64,000 nt of DNA from Brachypodius melanocephalos (taxonomy: Eukaryota; Chordata; Aves; Passeriformes; Pycnonotidae), in assembly GCA_013398615.1 (NCBI GenBank), contig VZSR01000028.1, forward strand, positions 5,099,033-5,163,032, in the 5' to 3' direction. Of the stretch, positions 27,161 through 41,083 are shown piece by piece. The notes below the pieces were generated by a model. That model did not search any database. It was not told the origin of the DNA and worked only from the letters and a program-made list of their open reading frames with translations. Made by a program: the position numbers and the translations under genes. Each line of letters opens with the position of its first letter. The stretch's first letter is position 1.

Positions 27161-28225
27161 TTACTTGTCCAAGGCTCTGTAAAATTAATGAGAAATATGA
27201 AGAAAAAGTGTAAAAAACCCCTTTTTTTTTTCAAAGCAAATTGTAAATACCTCATGTATTTAACACACTGATATAGGTGTTTTAAAGCATGGAGGCGTTA
27301 CTGATGTAATTTATTTATTTCTACTGCAGGATTTTTGGCAAGCCCTGTTGCAGGAGTCTCACTTGTCTGGATACATGGGATAAAAGAGGATGGTCTCTTA
27401 GCTGAACACAGCAAACACAAATAAGTAAAAGCAGACATTTTGATGGCCTTAGAAATTATCTGATGGAGAGGGCTGCTAACTTAAATCTCCTTCAGCCACA
27501 CTTTGAACCCTCCTGGCATGGTGCATCCATGTTATTTGTATCATTAAACCATCCTGAGTACTGTGTGCTATGCTCCTGTATTTAACACCCACTCATTTTT
27601 GAAATGGAACCTGCATATTACAGTAAAGTTGAAAGGCATATAGTCTGTTCTGAAACATGCAAATAATACCCTTTAGTGCTGAGAGGAATTAAGCACATAT
27701 ATCAAGAGGAGAATATGTCCTAAAGTCTAATCTGTCTAGCTGTTTTCTCTACAATAAATTGCATTTTATCGGAATCAGTGTTGTTATTTTTGCCAATAGG
27801 TATTCTGAAACTTGATACTATGAGGATTCAGGGCAACAAGAATTAAGGCTCTTTTGCAGAGTGAAATTCTGAATTTTTAGAAGCCTCACAGATTTCTAAA
27901 TAACACCATGTGGTAAAACTGTTCCTTGAGCCAATACATTTATGGATTAACTAAGTACTGCTTGCTGTGTTTACACATACAAACTCCCTTCAGAAATTTA
28001 ATTTACAAAACATTACAGCCTAGCAAATATCATATGAAGATCTGCAGCCTGGCATTATTTTTACTTGAGTTGTAGATATGTTTTCATTCTCTTGTCCCAT
28101 TTGCTGTATGAGGCCTTTGACCACTTTGGGTGGTGAATTCTCTTCTCAAAATATCCTCAGTATGTTTACATCAAGAAATAGAATTTGGATGATGGGAAAG
28201 ATTAGATTCAAAGCAATAACATAGT

Positions 28226-28280
28226 TGTTTTGTGGTTTTGGTGTTTGTTTTTTGTTTGTTTTTTTTTTTTTTTTTTTTTT
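28226..28280. repeat. GTTT tract running into T22
   Basis: GTTTTGTGG/GTTTG units end in 22 consecutive T (28259-28280). Read on the minus strand it looks like a poly-A tail followed by CAAA units, but no retroelement is recognisable beside it. Confidence 0.9.
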
Positions 28281-29442
28281 AAACTGTGATAGCGAAGATA
28301 CTGCTGCAGCACTACAGACCATATGTGCACAACAATTTCTTCTTGTATATTTCTAGTTTATAAATACAACCCTAAGCTTCCTCTGATGTTAACTCTCAAT
28401 GCTTGTTTCTGTTTGATTTCACCTGTCAGTTACCATGTTTACCTCTGACACGATTTCTGCTCTGGAATGAACTTTCCACAAGGCAATGAAAACCCATTTC
28501 TAGGTGGCTTATATACTATAAGACCCAAGTGTCTGGATTTTAAATGTTTCCTAATGTTCTGTGTCTTTAGGGCTTTTTCATGAAGTGCTTGCTATAGTCC
28601 TAGGAAGCAACAACTTTTCTTGAAATATAATGGCACAACTCTACCATTTGTTCCCATATTTCTCTGTCTTCCACCACCTATGATCTCTGCATGGTTTCAG
28701 CCTTGCCTCAGAACATCTGATTTATAATTTAATTCTCTGAATTAGGTAGTATGATGGGTGTAAAAAGCTTGGGCAGTATTTTGATTTATGTAAAATAAAC
28801 CCGAGACATGCCCTTGTTGGTTCAATGCACACACACCCATGCATACCACCTCCCTCCTAAAAATACCAGACTCCAAAACAGAAAACTCAGAGAATGTGTT
28901 CTTTGTAAAGCAAAGCTGGAGGAGCTCCTTTTCTAACCCAGCCTCTCTTTTTGTTAATTTGGAGTAACTGCAGCGTTTTAGCCAAGGCTTTCCTTTGTCT
29001 CTACTGATTTCTGAAGTGACAATGGCAGTGTTCTCTTAGTAGAGGAGTGCTCCCTTCTTCTGCCTGTACTCCAAAGGCATGTGCCTGCCTAATTCAAAAG
29101 GATGCATGGTAATCGCTGTAGTTGGGAACAAAACAGTAGCTAACGATGAGAATGAGCAGTGTTGGGTTATTGCTCCGAATAAGTTGTTAGGTATGATTTT
29201 TCAGTGTTTTTCTCAAGGTGGAAAGCCTGACTGCCAGCCCAAATTGGAGAAGCATGTTCTTCCTCTAATACCAAATAATAGAAGTTTGAGTTGGTTTTAT
29301 CCCTCCTGTGTGCTTCTACCACAGTTAAGGAAAACTGGAGAAAAGTCACAGGAGAAGAGATTTCTCCTTGAGCTTTCATCGCCCTTACCCTCTAGCTCTT
29401 GCTCCATGTATGAATGTGCACATGCCAGGTTTTAACAGAAAT

Positions 29443-29495
29443 AATACTGGAAGGGACTTCCAGAAGTGCTTTAGTAGCCTCTGTTATACCTTCTT
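29443..29495 (-). mobile_element. Possible CR1-like remnant
   Basis: AATACTGGAAGGGACTTCCA followed by TTTAGTAGCCTCTG resembles the block just inside a reverse-orientation CR1 tail. The match is short and may be chance. Confidence 0.22.
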
Positions 29496-30756
29496 TATTC
29501 CTAAAAGTCATTTCTTTCACCTGTTAAAAACACCAGGCTAGAGATGACGTCCATCTCACTTCTGTTGGAAGGGAGGGTGAAGGGCTGGAGTAGAGGCAAA
29601 TTTTCTGGGGAGGAAATTGAATCTTTATTATTGCAAGTTTTTCTTATCTAGTACACTATGGATACAGATGTGTTCATCACTTCTGTCTGACAAAAAAACT
29701 TTTGCATATTTATAGACTATCATCACATTTACCACATTCTATTCTTTTAGCTAAGCAGTTCCAAATACTTCTGTGTTTTGTCATAGCTAATGAACCCTGG
29801 CTGTTTCAGTGCCCTGTTTGCCTCTCTCCAGTTAGTCTATATTTCCTGGAAATCAAAGTGAGGAGCTGCATGGCATGCTCCAGCTGCAGCTTTATTGGCC
29901 CTGCCTAGAGGGAAAAGATTGCCTGATGCATCTTGACTCTAATTTCCAGCTGTCTGAGGAGGGTATTTGGCTTTTACTCAACAGTGTAACATTGTTGACT
30001 CGTGTTCATCACTGATGAATAACAAACCTCCTATCTTTTGCTGTAAAACTGCTAACTACTTGATCCACGTCCTACATTTGCATAGCTAATTATTCATGCT
30101 TAGGTACAGAACCTTGCCTTTGTCCCCACTGAATAAACATCCTTTGTTTTTCAGCTGCTTTCCTACTTGTCAAGTTAATTTGAATTCCTAGCTTGTCCTC
30201 TAGCTTATTTGTAGTCCCTACAAGATTTGTTATCTGCAGATTGAGAAACTCATTGAGATTTCATAAATCTATCCTGAAGACAAAGGTCTTAATATTTGGT
30301 ACTCATCCAAATCTTGAAATGCACTGTAATCAGGAAATGCACTTAATCCTTAAAAAATGTCTTTCTTATTGTGAAATTTTAAGTTGCCTATTCCCAAGTG
30401 ATGTGAACATTAGGGGACCATGTTAGTTTAAGAAGATGAAAGAAGCATGCCTGCTCTGTTTCATAATTTACATTAAAAGATATCTCTCTGAAATAATTAG
30501 TAGCTTGGATCAGTTTCTTGAAACAGTAAGAAATTTTGAACAGATTTTTACAGAAATTAGAGGTCACATTTCAGGCAGATAGGTGAAAAATCTGTTAATT
30601 AATGTGCAAAAGATACGCATTTGATTATTTCAGTTTAAGTGCAATTTTAAGATGTTTCTGTAATTCAAAAAGTTTCAGATTGGCTTACTATCACAGTACA
30701 ATGCATTTGTGCTATTAATGGCAAAGACAGGCCTTTGGGGATACTTTCAAAAAGTT

Positions 30757-30872
30757 ATTGAGGGGGTTTGGGGGGTATTTTTGTTTTGTTGTCCTTGGTT
30801 TTTTCTTTAATTTTTTGTTGGTTTGATTTGGTGGTTTTTTGTTGGTTTTCCGTTTGGTTTTTGGTTGGGCAC
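30757..30872 (-). repeat. GTTT/GGTTT low-complexity tract
   Basis: G and T dominated stretch (GTTTTGTTG, GGTTTTTTG, TTTGGTTTTTGG), the reverse-strand form of the CAAA/CCAAA tracts seen elsewhere. The plus-strand 85-codon frame over it is Val/Phe/Trp-rich by composition and not a gene. Confidence 0.85.
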
Positions 30873-33835
30873 TGGCAGCATATATTTAAGGAACAACCTC
30901 AACCAGAATTTGAGCTGAAATTGAAATGTTTTCAGAGTTCAGGCCAGGATACAACTGAAAGCTTTAGAAAGGAGTCCTGTCCCTGCAGCTTTAAACACCC
31001 CCAGCCTATTCCTGCAAAACTTTAGTTTTCTATGGGCTGAACTTTAACACTCAGCAGAGGAACTTGTGCCACAGGAAGAGGTTAATGCAAGACATCCTCA
31101 GCACTGTAACTGTTAAAGATCAGTTGTGCCATTAGCCAGAAAAATCTACATTTCATGTACAGTGAATTTAATTTTTTAAGTGTCTCTAAGGTCACCATGG
31201 GGACAGTCTGCAGTGCTCCTGAGATGAGTTTGAAGATATTGCACTGAGAAATCCTCCCAGAACTCCTCTGAGAAACTGATAGAGATAGGTTCATCATAAG
31301 ATTTAATAAAGTTCAAAATAATTGTCACTGGCAATAATGTTTTTTTAATTACTCTCAGATCCATGAACTAGATTGTGCATTGCAAGTATTTTTTATCTTA
31401 GTAAATTGCTTTGTGCTATTTTTGTTCTGAAAAACATTTGTTTGTGTGTGTGCTGAAGGGACAGAAATTATATCCCAAATGATGTATTCTGCCCCATTCT
31501 AGATTCTCAAGTGCCAGTGTCCTCACTAGTTTAGGAAAAGCTTTTGAAAAGAGCCAGAGTGTGTCTCCACACCATGGTACAGAACAACTGTTCTTGTGGA
31601 ACACTCTAAGGAATGGACTCTTGTTTATTCATCTGAATATTAATACATTTACAGGCTACATCTGTTGCAAAATTGTCATGGTTCCTTGATTCACTGCACT
31701 AACTAAACAGTCCTGGAGTGCACAGAGAATGCATCAGAGTGACTCAACACACCCCAGTTCCAAAGCACATGTATGTTACCTTTGAGGCAGAGTACAAACT
31801 GTGCTAGGAGGAAGGTCAGACCGCTCAGGGAGATTTTAAATCTACACTGAAAAATTTTGAAAGAAAATTCCCTTCTGTTTTCAATGATGTGATGAAGACC
31901 AGTATTTAAAATATGTTTTTATGTGTTGCAGGGTGATTTTTTAATGTTGTGGAGTGTCAGTATGCAGTATAGGCTTGTAATGGAGGAATAAGGAAGGAGA
32001 GGGTTCATTTCAACTGCTGAAAATTGAGACAGAAGAATAATCACAGAACTTGCATCAAAAAGGCATTCTACACCTTAAGTGCACACTGCCAATCCACCAA
32101 AAACATAAACAGAACAATTGGTTTTATTAGTTTCAGAGTCAAAACAAAATTACTGTAGCAGAAGGAAGTCCTTGCACCTCCAAGTGTGTGGTGGTGAACG
32201 TGTGCAATTAAAGAACTTAGATTAGTCTGACATTTGATGATTTACACTGTTCTACAATTGGCTTCTTGTCTTAATTTAATTCCTACAAGGAAAAGTCATA
32301 AACACAAGAGAAAAGAGCCAAACCTGTCACGAATGCTGCTGCACTTTCTTTTCCTCATTTTGTGTATGCCTTAAAAATGTTACTTATATTTTTGTAGAAG
32401 GGTTTTTCAAAGGATTCTCACTTAGAATGGTATAATGGATTTCAGCATCTATGAATATAAGAGTTACTAGAGTACCTGGTTCAAACTGTTAGCAGTATCA
32501 TTAAACGCAATGAGAGAGGCTTATGAGACTTAAAACTGTGATGGTGCACAGATAAATAATTATGAATAATAGGGCACTCTCTTCAGCTTCATTAAGAGTG
32601 AGGGTTAAAGAGAAGCTATCAGTCTCTTAACTGTTCTTGATAAAACCAGACTGGGTGTCTTGGAGGAGTCTTAGCAGGGCTGGCAGGTGGTTTAGGGCTT
32701 TCCTAAGGAAGTCAGAGAGCAGCAATGCTGTTATGGCTCTTTCTATACCTTTACTATTTTAATTACTTCTGTTGTGTATGGAAATAGAAATTGGGAATTG
32801 CAAATATCTTTTCAAAAGGGTGGGGTGGAAGGATCAAAATAAAAATTAAGAGAAAGCATTTAAAGTAGACATGAAGGATGATTTGCTATGAAAAAAGGGA
32901 AATGCAGATGATGTGTGGTGATGCTTATCATTTACCAGCAATGATTAATCAGTAATGGAGATTTTAGATCTGGGTTCAGTATCAGAAAGCAGGAGAAGAT
33001 AAGCAGTATCTTAGATCAGGAATGAGTTAAGCTCATTTTTGTACTAATCATAAGAAATACATTTTTTCACTTCAATGTGTGCGTCTGTCTCCTTATAAGT
33101 AGATGGAAGAAACCTTCTTTTAGAAGTATTTATGTTCTGTATGTGGAGCAGCCTGCTTCAATCTGTGACAGCTTCTTATTGCTTGGCACATTTCTGAACA
33201 TTTATTCAGTTACATTAATAAGATAACCATGGCCTCAGTTGGGAATGACTGTTGGTCACCCAAGCCATTAGCTAAGGCAAAATACCTGACAATGCAGCTT
33301 GACAGACTTAATGAGAATTCAGGGCTGTTTAATTTATCAACCTCTAACATTAGAATGCTCCTGCAAAGCTTCAGTGTTATAAATGTTATGTGCTGAATCT
33401 TTTGACAATACATAATGATCCTCATCATTGTGAAGCCTCTGAATAGAATAATCTGATCAGTTCATTAAGACCAGAAAGGTCTGAGCAAAATAATAATGCC
33501 ATTGTTTACACTCTGAGCAATGAAGACCAAATTAATTTCTGGTGTAATTCCATGAACTTTAATACAGCAACTCCCTGAGCACTTTTAACCTAAGAAAAAG
33601 AAGTCCTTGCTTGTGAGGAATGCTGAAACTGTACCCTGACAGTCCTTTTTTTTGTATGGTTACCCTCTTGACTGAGGTGTGTATTACTGGACCTTCACAG
33701 AGACTGAGTTGTGCATGTTACTTTGTGCAAAAGGTGGATTTTGAATCATTTAAGTACTAAGGGGGGAAACATGTGGCTCATCTCCAAGACGTATGGAATG
33801 GTCATTTTTGATATATATATACATGATAAAGCTGT

Positions 33836-33865
33836 ACTAAGTGTAAAGATACTAAGTGTGAATCC
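33836..33865 (+). repeat. Short tandem repeat, period 15 bp
   Basis: TACTAAGTGTAAAGA is followed directly by TACTAAGTGTGAATC. Two imperfect copies. Confidence 0.6.
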
Positions 33866-36800
33866 AGAGAACAGGTCTAAATCTGTTTGATTACTACCAC
33901 CCTGCTGCTGGAAGTGAGATGGAGAGATGTGCTAAAGTGAGATACTTGGGAAAATCCACCCTGACCTAGGGAGCATGCACTGCTGTGCAAGGCTGCTCAG
34001 AACAGTTAATTGGGTTTCTGCTCTTAATTATTCAACATCTCTCTCTCAAAGACTGTAGAGAAGGTAAACTACTACTAAGTTACCTTCAGTCCACATACTT
34101 CTGTCACTCCAGGCTTGATTTCTTACCCTGAGACACAGCTGTGATTTGAGAGACCTACTTGAGGAATGTTAATTGCTTTATGAAGCTTTATTTGTAAATT
34201 TGTTTGCAAGCCACCACACAGATCTGCCAAACTGTGCAGCTGCTTCCAGTAATAAGAACAAAATTCCGGGTTTTTTGAACACCTTGTAGCATCCTACAAG
34301 TGATACAACTGGTTAGCTGACTAAGCACTTTGTGATATTTTAGGGAAGTTACCATTCTGATTAATGTTACTGGAGTAAATATCAAGGACTAAACGAAACA
34401 TGAGTGATGATGAGATTATTTTGATTTGAAGATCTTAAACCCCTTAATGCAGTATATGGCATATCCACTTTTGTGAGATGCAGGATTTGTCTAAAGCGCT
34501 GCAGAATTTAAAGGTTCTGTTTAACTTGAAAAAATAGTGGGAGTTATTTATATTCTTCAAAGAAATATAGATCTTTTCTTTCAGGCTGCTTCACAGAAGA
34601 GTTTTAGGCAGGCACTTTTCCATCCACTGTGTTGAAATTACATTTCTCTACAAAAAGAGGTCAGTGGAGCTCTGCCAATTTCTCTGCCACTGCAGAGAAA
34701 TAAAGTGCCAAAGCCTGGTGGCCCTTGGTGGAGGGAGTCTCCTTTTGGCACTGCTGCCAGTGACAGCAAGAGTCCTGGACTGTTCACTTCCACACCCATT
34801 CAGTTAAAATTGACTTTATTATTACAAAGCTGGAGCCACAGCCATGACTCCTTTCTCTCCTCTGGCAATCAGAAATACAACTTAGCAAAAGATTTGGAAA
34901 CTTTTCATTTTGGGGACATGACTCTGTCTGTTCATGTCTTCATCAATAAGCAACTTCACCAAATCATTAAATTTCTAGCTTGACTGAATATAACTAAAAT
35001 CACTAAATTTTCCAAAAGACTAATATAAAATCTCTTCTATTTCCTGGTGTTGAAATAGTTCACAGGTAGACTGCACTTGATTTATAAATGTAGAATAAGT
35101 TACATAGTTTTATGCAAGAATATACAGCAAAGTGTTTATGATTATATTGCTACCTTATGTCTTTACTAACTCCTCCAGAAATAACTGACTTGAGCACTTT
35201 TCTTATCCTTAAAGAATCAAAATTGCAGCAATTTCTCATTAAAAAGCACTGACTATTGTACTTCCAGAAATCTTCAGACTTAAGGTGGGGAAAGGGGTGT
35301 TTTCACAGCATCTACAATTAAGTTTTGTTGTTCCTAGTACTTGTTACAGATTGTGAGTAATCAAAACATGCTAGATTGACTATTACTATGTTTAAGGATT
35401 CCTTCCCTTTGCCAAGTTTTCTATAAAGCATTTGTTGAAGTGAGATATAAGCAACAGATGTATCAAAATACGTCAATGGGACTTTCTTGAATATCCCTGC
35501 CATAAGACATTTCTCATCGTCTCACTGCTGACACTGGTAATCCTAATTGTTTTAAAATTATTTCATATGTTTGCTTATACATGTGTAAAACACATCTTAG
35601 TCTAGTGTCTCTGTGCACAGGGTTTTTTTACTCATTCCACCTGTTCAGTAGAGGTGATGGAACTATGTCAAACTTTGAGCCAGACAACTTGGAGCTTGTT
35701 ATTGGCTCACAAGTATTACTTTCATGAGACAGGGCAATTGTGTTTTTTGGTTTTTAAATCATCATACTTAATCACGATGATAGTTATAATTTGGACTACC
35801 ACCCAGTAAATCTCAAAATCTAGAGTTTATTAGCATTTTTAATGGACTAAGTACTCTGAATAGTTAGGCTTTTAAGAAGTCTGATTACTGTGTTATAGTG
35901 CACTTTCATGATTAATTCCAGCACCAAAATTCCCTTGCTGTTTTCTTAGCACTTCCAGCAAATGCCTGTCACCACTTTTTTCTCCACATTTTGCCCAATC
36001 AGTTTCTAAAAAGGCCAATGGTAGTTTTTCTTTTCTCTTCAGTTTTTATGAAATAAAGAAATCATGGTTTTATTTTTTATCCTGCTTTTACTGTAAAAAG
36101 AAATATATGATAAATATTCAAGTAAGAAATACATTTTATTAAGAGTTCAACAAGTCCCCAAAGAGAGACAGGTGTTGATAAAAGATGCTGCTGGCATATG
36201 GATGTTAATAACCTCATTCTTTTTCTACAGTCATAAGAAAGACAGAGGTTCTGGATACTTGAATTACAGTCTAAATATACCTTCTCACTCCAGGTAAAAA
36301 CAGCAAGATGTCTCACCTTAACCTATAGCTTGACCTTGTGGATAAACACTTTTTTTTAAAAAGTATCTCTGAGGAGACTTTTTAGAGATCTATGGAGGAA
36401 AAATTTATCTGCTGCTGAGAACCTGCCCTGAATCTGGTATGATCAGCATTAAGTAACACAGTAATTTATTTTGTTCTCATATGCTTTTGAACGTACTAAT
36501 TTTAGGCAAAAATGAGATGCTCAGCTAAACTGATTAAAATAGTTTTCTCAGTGTGAATGACTAAAGACTTTTTCCAGTTCCTATTTCCTCACTTTACTTT
36601 GGTGTGATGATTTCAGTTGGGTTCTCCCAGTCCTGTTGGAGTGTGTCCTCATTCAAAGATTTCATTCTTGACAGATAGAAATTAAAATGTCAATACCTGC
36701 AGTCCTTTTCCTCTTTCCCCCACAAAAATGACAGAGATGGAATGCTAGCCATAATCCAGATTAAATATGTAAGGAATTTTTTTAGTGAAACAAAGAGGGG

Positions 36801-37537
36801 GAAAAAAGCTTAGAAGATGAGATTCCTGTAGACATTGTGTAGAGATAGTTTAGACCCCTTTTTCTTTTTCCCTTAGGAAATAGTGCTGTAGTTGTCTTTG
36901 CCCAAGACAGTATGACCACCATCCATGACCAAAATGTAAATATTAAAACAAAGAAGCTGACATGTCTCTTCATTGCACAAAGGTGAAAATAAAGCCTGTT
37001 ATCTGAAATTGAATCCTTTGCATGAGACATCCTTACCTTCATACAATGACCACAAACAAATCATGTATCAAAAGCCAGGGGTTTAATCTTCTCTATTCTG
37101 TATAAATTAGGTTTTTCCTATTTAATTAGCATTTTCATTAAAAGCTACATGCTTTTTCCACTGCTGCAGCAGTCTAATAGTGTATGAACACTTTCATTTC
37201 TAATGAATGAAATTTAAAAATTTCTGAAAAACTCTAGCCTGTTTTCCCCTACTATGCAGCGTCTACTTCTTTTCAGCCAAGATTATCTCCCTAGGAAAAG
37301 TATTTTAGGCATATTGATATGTTAAAGGTTGCCTTTTAAACACACCATATGAGGTTTTGCCAGTGCAATATGCTAAACGAATGTGTATTTAATTCATATA
37401 GTACCCAGAACAGATTATGATAAAACGTTTCATATCAGATGTGATAAAAATGTCACCTATTGCTCACTTGTAATGTCTTTGTCATTGCAGACTACATATT
37501 TAGGTCAGATTAAATTGCAAGGAAAATAAAGACTCAA

Positions 37538-37591
37538 GTTGGATTCAATGATCTTTCTGGGTCCCTTCCAACTCAGACTATTCTGTGACTC
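37538..37591 (+). mobile_element. CR1 LINE 3' end fragment
   Basis: The sequence reads GTTGGATTCAATGATCTTTC, then GGGTCCCTTCCAACTCAGAC and TATTCTGTGA. This matches the well-known 3' terminus of bird CR1 elements, including one copy of the ATTCTRTG octamer tail. Only about 55 bp remain; the coding part is absent. This is the strongest sign that the host is a bird or other reptile. Confidence 0.85.
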
Positions 37592-37847
37592 AAATATTAG
37601 TAAGTACAGTGTTTGTTCTATGCCAAATGAAACTTCTGTTCCTATCTAGAAAAGGTTTTCAATGCAGGAAGAATTTGAAGTTATGATTATGCAAAGGTTA
37701 AAAGAAGAAAGAATAAAATATACTGCATTTTGCTCTAATTTAAATTAACTCTTGTTGTGGAGCCACTGAATGAGTCTTTATTCAGCTGTTGGACTGCTTA
37801 TGAGAGTCTAACAATATAGGATTTTTGTCATGGCATTCTTTACGGAC

Positions 37848-37965
37848 TTGTAGAATAATATGGATTGGAAGGGATATCTATAGGTCATCCAATCCATTTT
37901 ACACAACTTATCTGTTGGAGACTTAATCACGGATAATCTCTCCAACAACATGCTCCACTGAAAAA
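37848..37965 (-). mobile_element. CR1 LINE 3' end remnant, reverse orientation
   Basis: TAGAATAATATGGATTGGAA followed by GGGAT...AGGTCATCCAATCC is the reverse-orientation CR1 3' end, more diverged than the copy at 37538. The following stretch to about 37965 (TCTCCAACAACATGCTCCAC) resembles the continuing CR1 3' region. It lies tail-to-tail with the upstream copy, 255 bp apart. Confidence 0.6.
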
Positions 37966-37969
37966 GAGA

Positions 37970-40055
37970 CTCTATATAGCAGAAGGGAACGTGTCTTTAT
38001 TTTATTCCTGAACTTGTCCTTCTCATTTGTCTAATTTTCAAAATAGTTCTTAACACTGAGATCATATGTTAAACCAGAGTGGGCAATTAACTAACTATAT
38101 GAACCATATGAGTTCTGGAGGTTTTTTTAGTGCTCAGTTTCACCAGTGGAATCTCCAGGAGTCAAAAAGGATAAATAAATTAGGGCAAATATTTGGCCTC
38201 TGGGCTTCGTGTTTTCAGCAGAGATGAATGTATATTTTCCTTCAATGTGAGTATTGACCTCTTCTTTGTTTTGGTCAATACTTAGTTCTTGACTCAATTA
38301 ATCTCAATAGATACCCAAACAAACATCAATATTTATTGAAATTGTGAGAATTATGTGTATGTGGGGAGCAAATGGATTTCCACAAGTTTTGTAAAGAGCC
38401 TAAATGTCTAAAAAACCCAACACTTCTCAGTGGAATATGTACATTAAAGCACCTGTAATTTTTCCCATTCTTTCCTTTAGAAGCTACGGTATGCTTGGCC
38501 TCTTTGTATTCTAGGAAATCCACTAAGATTTAGCACAGTGTCTTGGGAAGAGAGGATAAGAGGTCTGGTTGCCTGCTTTGACACCTGAAATGAATGTGTT
38601 CCCAGCATAGTCATGATTTTTTTTTTCTTGTGTTCCTTGGCCTGCCTTGTATCATGCAAGAGCTGGAAGAACCCCCCCTTTCCTATGACCCTGCAGGGTA
38701 CTTGGTGTGGGTGGTGTTTCTCTCCCAGGTTAATCAGAGCCCTTCTGAAAGATCTGCCTGGTGAAAACTGAATTTTTCCCATTCATGTCTCAACTCTTTT
38801 TCCTCTTCTAAAGGCTGAATGCTCGTTTCTGTTTCCTTGTGCTTTCAGTAGAAGTGGTGGGAAAGGGAATAAATGAACTGAAATAGTGTCTGCTAATAAT
38901 GGCATGCATTTATCTCCATTACTTTCATGTGTATTAAATATGCATGGAATCAGTAAATATATTTTCAAAGTGTGAATAATACTGGGGGTTGGATGTTACA
39001 TTATGAAGCCCCCCCTCAGGCTGAAGCCCTGGGGGCTTCCCAGGTTTGCAGCCCTTTTCACTTCAGTGTTTCTAAGAATTCTTTTTCATTGGAGGAGAAT
39101 TACTTGCACTGTTTTCCAGAATTATTTTTAAGATAGTTCTTCAGCTGCATATTGACATGTACTTTATCTTCATAGCTCTTTGACCTACCTACAGAGAAGT
39201 GGGGAGAAACAAACAAAACCCAAAAAGAGAACCAACCTCCCCACAAGAGGAAACATCTGAGGTTGCAGCCACCTGAAGAAACAGATAGTTAAAATGCAAT
39301 TACAGGGACCCATCACCTTGCTTGAGTTGTGAGTAATAAATATTGAATGAGAGCTGAAAACAAACTGCTGGTGTAAAAGTTCACTAAATAAATTTATTCA
39401 TCAAAATATGACCAAATGCCTAAAAAGTATTTTTCCCATGTTAACAGGCTGAATTCATTGGTTAAATTACTGGTTGCTATATAAATGTGTTGCTTAATGA
39501 TCTGCAGAGCAATTAACCTGTCACTTTGTACACTAATTTACTAAATCCTTTCCAATCTCTCTAATATTAACTCCTTATTGTTAATTTGAAGAGATTAGAC
39601 ATTTATTTAAATATATTTAATGTTTCCTGGCAAAATGTTTAAAATAAATCTGCTACTAAACCTCATTGATACCAGAGAAATGAATCTGATATTATGACTG
39701 AACATGTTAGAATATAAGGGCCTTGCCCAATTGCTGAAATGTTACAAGCAGGAAATTCAGGGTCAGTCTCTACTGCTAACTTTCATGTTCACCTTTTGAA
39801 CAGAGCCTGTAACTTTGGGTAAATATAAAAAAACACTTTTCTCACCCGGTAAGGTACATTATCAAACAGGGAATCTCGTAATCCTTTTCAGGCAGAACCA
39901 CATTTCTCTAAAGTGGGTAGTATGCTTGCTTTTATTGTATCTCAGCTATTAGCTACAGCTTAAGTATTATATTTAAAAGAATTTTAACGAAGATAAAGAA
40001 GTTAATAGAAAGAAAAATTAGTAGCTTTGTTTTATCTTTCACATGGTGTTTGGGA
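37970..40055. other. Non-coding sequence, no gene seen
   Basis: Unique sequence. A CCCCCC/GGGGG-flanked short inverted motif lies at 39008-39036 (AAGCCCCCCC...GGGGGCTTCC). An A/C-rich tract lies at 39207-39245. Confidence 0.55.
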
Positions 40056-40058
40056 CTT

Positions 40059-40364
40059 TCAGAAACAGTGGTCATGCGTGTTTGAAAAAGAGCCCAGAAG
40101 ACTCAATTTTAAATGACATTCCAAACTAAAAGTAACAGACTCCTGATGTGACAAAGATGCCTGTTCTTTAAATGGAGATATTACTTCTGAAAGCTGAATA
40201 ATAAGAGGTTTAAGAGAAGGTGCTGTGGTTCCTGTTTGCCCAACTAACCAGCCAGGCTTTGGTATTGCTGCTTCTAAGCCCAGAGCAACACCATGAGGGC
40301 GTTTAATTTCTGATTTAACAGATGATGGTCCTGCTTTTGGAGTAAACCCCTGCATCACCCACAC
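40059..40364 (-). CDS. Weak candidate coding fragment, unidentified
   Basis: A 101-codon minus-strand frame lies about 0.7 kb downstream (in minus-strand sense) of the 41.2-kb candidate. Its first two thirds read like real protein (for example KSEIKRPHGVALGLEAAIPK), and a possible donor GAA/GTAATA sits near 40187. A possible acceptor is a GCAG near 40346, but its pyrimidine tract is weak. A stop lies just upstream of the first ATG. The last third looks less protein-like, which would fit read-through past a donor. The family is not recognised. Alternatives are a decayed retrocopy of an mRNA or a chance frame. Confidence 0.22.
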   Translation of the reverse strand: MWVMQGFTPKAGPSSVKSEIKRPHGVALGLEAAIPKPGWLVGQTGTTAPSLKPLIIQLSEVISPFKEQASLSHQESVTFSLECHLKLSLLGSFSNTHDHCF

Positions 40365-41083
40365 TTACTGTTCCCAGGTCCACATCACAGAACATTGTGT
40401 GTGACACAGGTTTCTCTCAGCTGAAACAGAACTGGGACATTCACCCTAAGAGAAGGCCCAATGCCTTTCAGCTGTAAAAGAGATGGAACCAGATCAGAGG
40501 TGATCCAGCATTTTAAGAAATTGCTAAGGAAACTTTCCTATCTGAGCATCCAGGAACCACTGGGCAGTCACACTTGAGCACCTATTGATAGACAGCGGTC
40601 CTTGTGCCTTTTCTTGTGCAAAGGGACATCAGTTCATGGCCTCTTATCTCCAGTTCCCACCAGGGCTCAGATGCAACTCTCCCTGCAGCTGCACCCCAAG
40701 CTGCCTGCGCTGATGCAGTCCCCTACAGATCAGACTGACACTGGCAGAGACCAATTACCAGCAGTTTGTTGCTCATGGTTAGATTGTGGAAGATCTCAGT
40801 TTGGGTATCAGAAATCCTTCTAGATCTCTGCTTTGCTCTAATACAGGTAAATTAACAGCATTACAAAACCCAAAGAACTAAAACATTTAAGTTATTAAAT
40901 TACCTCTTTTTAGTTACTGCACTTTGCTTTTTATTCTCTTAAGTAGCTACCACATAATAGAGATATCCAAATAAAATACAGGAACTTTGCAGTCCCAACT
41001 GAATATATGTTAAGCGTGTTACCTTTCTTTAGATGGCTGATTTCTGAATTGATCTGTTTAAATTCTCTTCAGACAGCAATTAG

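Larger units (their letters stand above)
25945..37535. other. AT-rich non-coding sequence with sparse CR1 debris
   Basis: Besides the CR1 remnants and GTTT tracts listed, it is unique sequence. The 118-codon frame at 29079-29435 has no domain and is not bounded by splice signals I trust. Confidence 0.6.

Noticed and set aside
29079..29435. 118-codon plus-strand frame
   Set aside because: No recognisable domain and no reliable splice borders.
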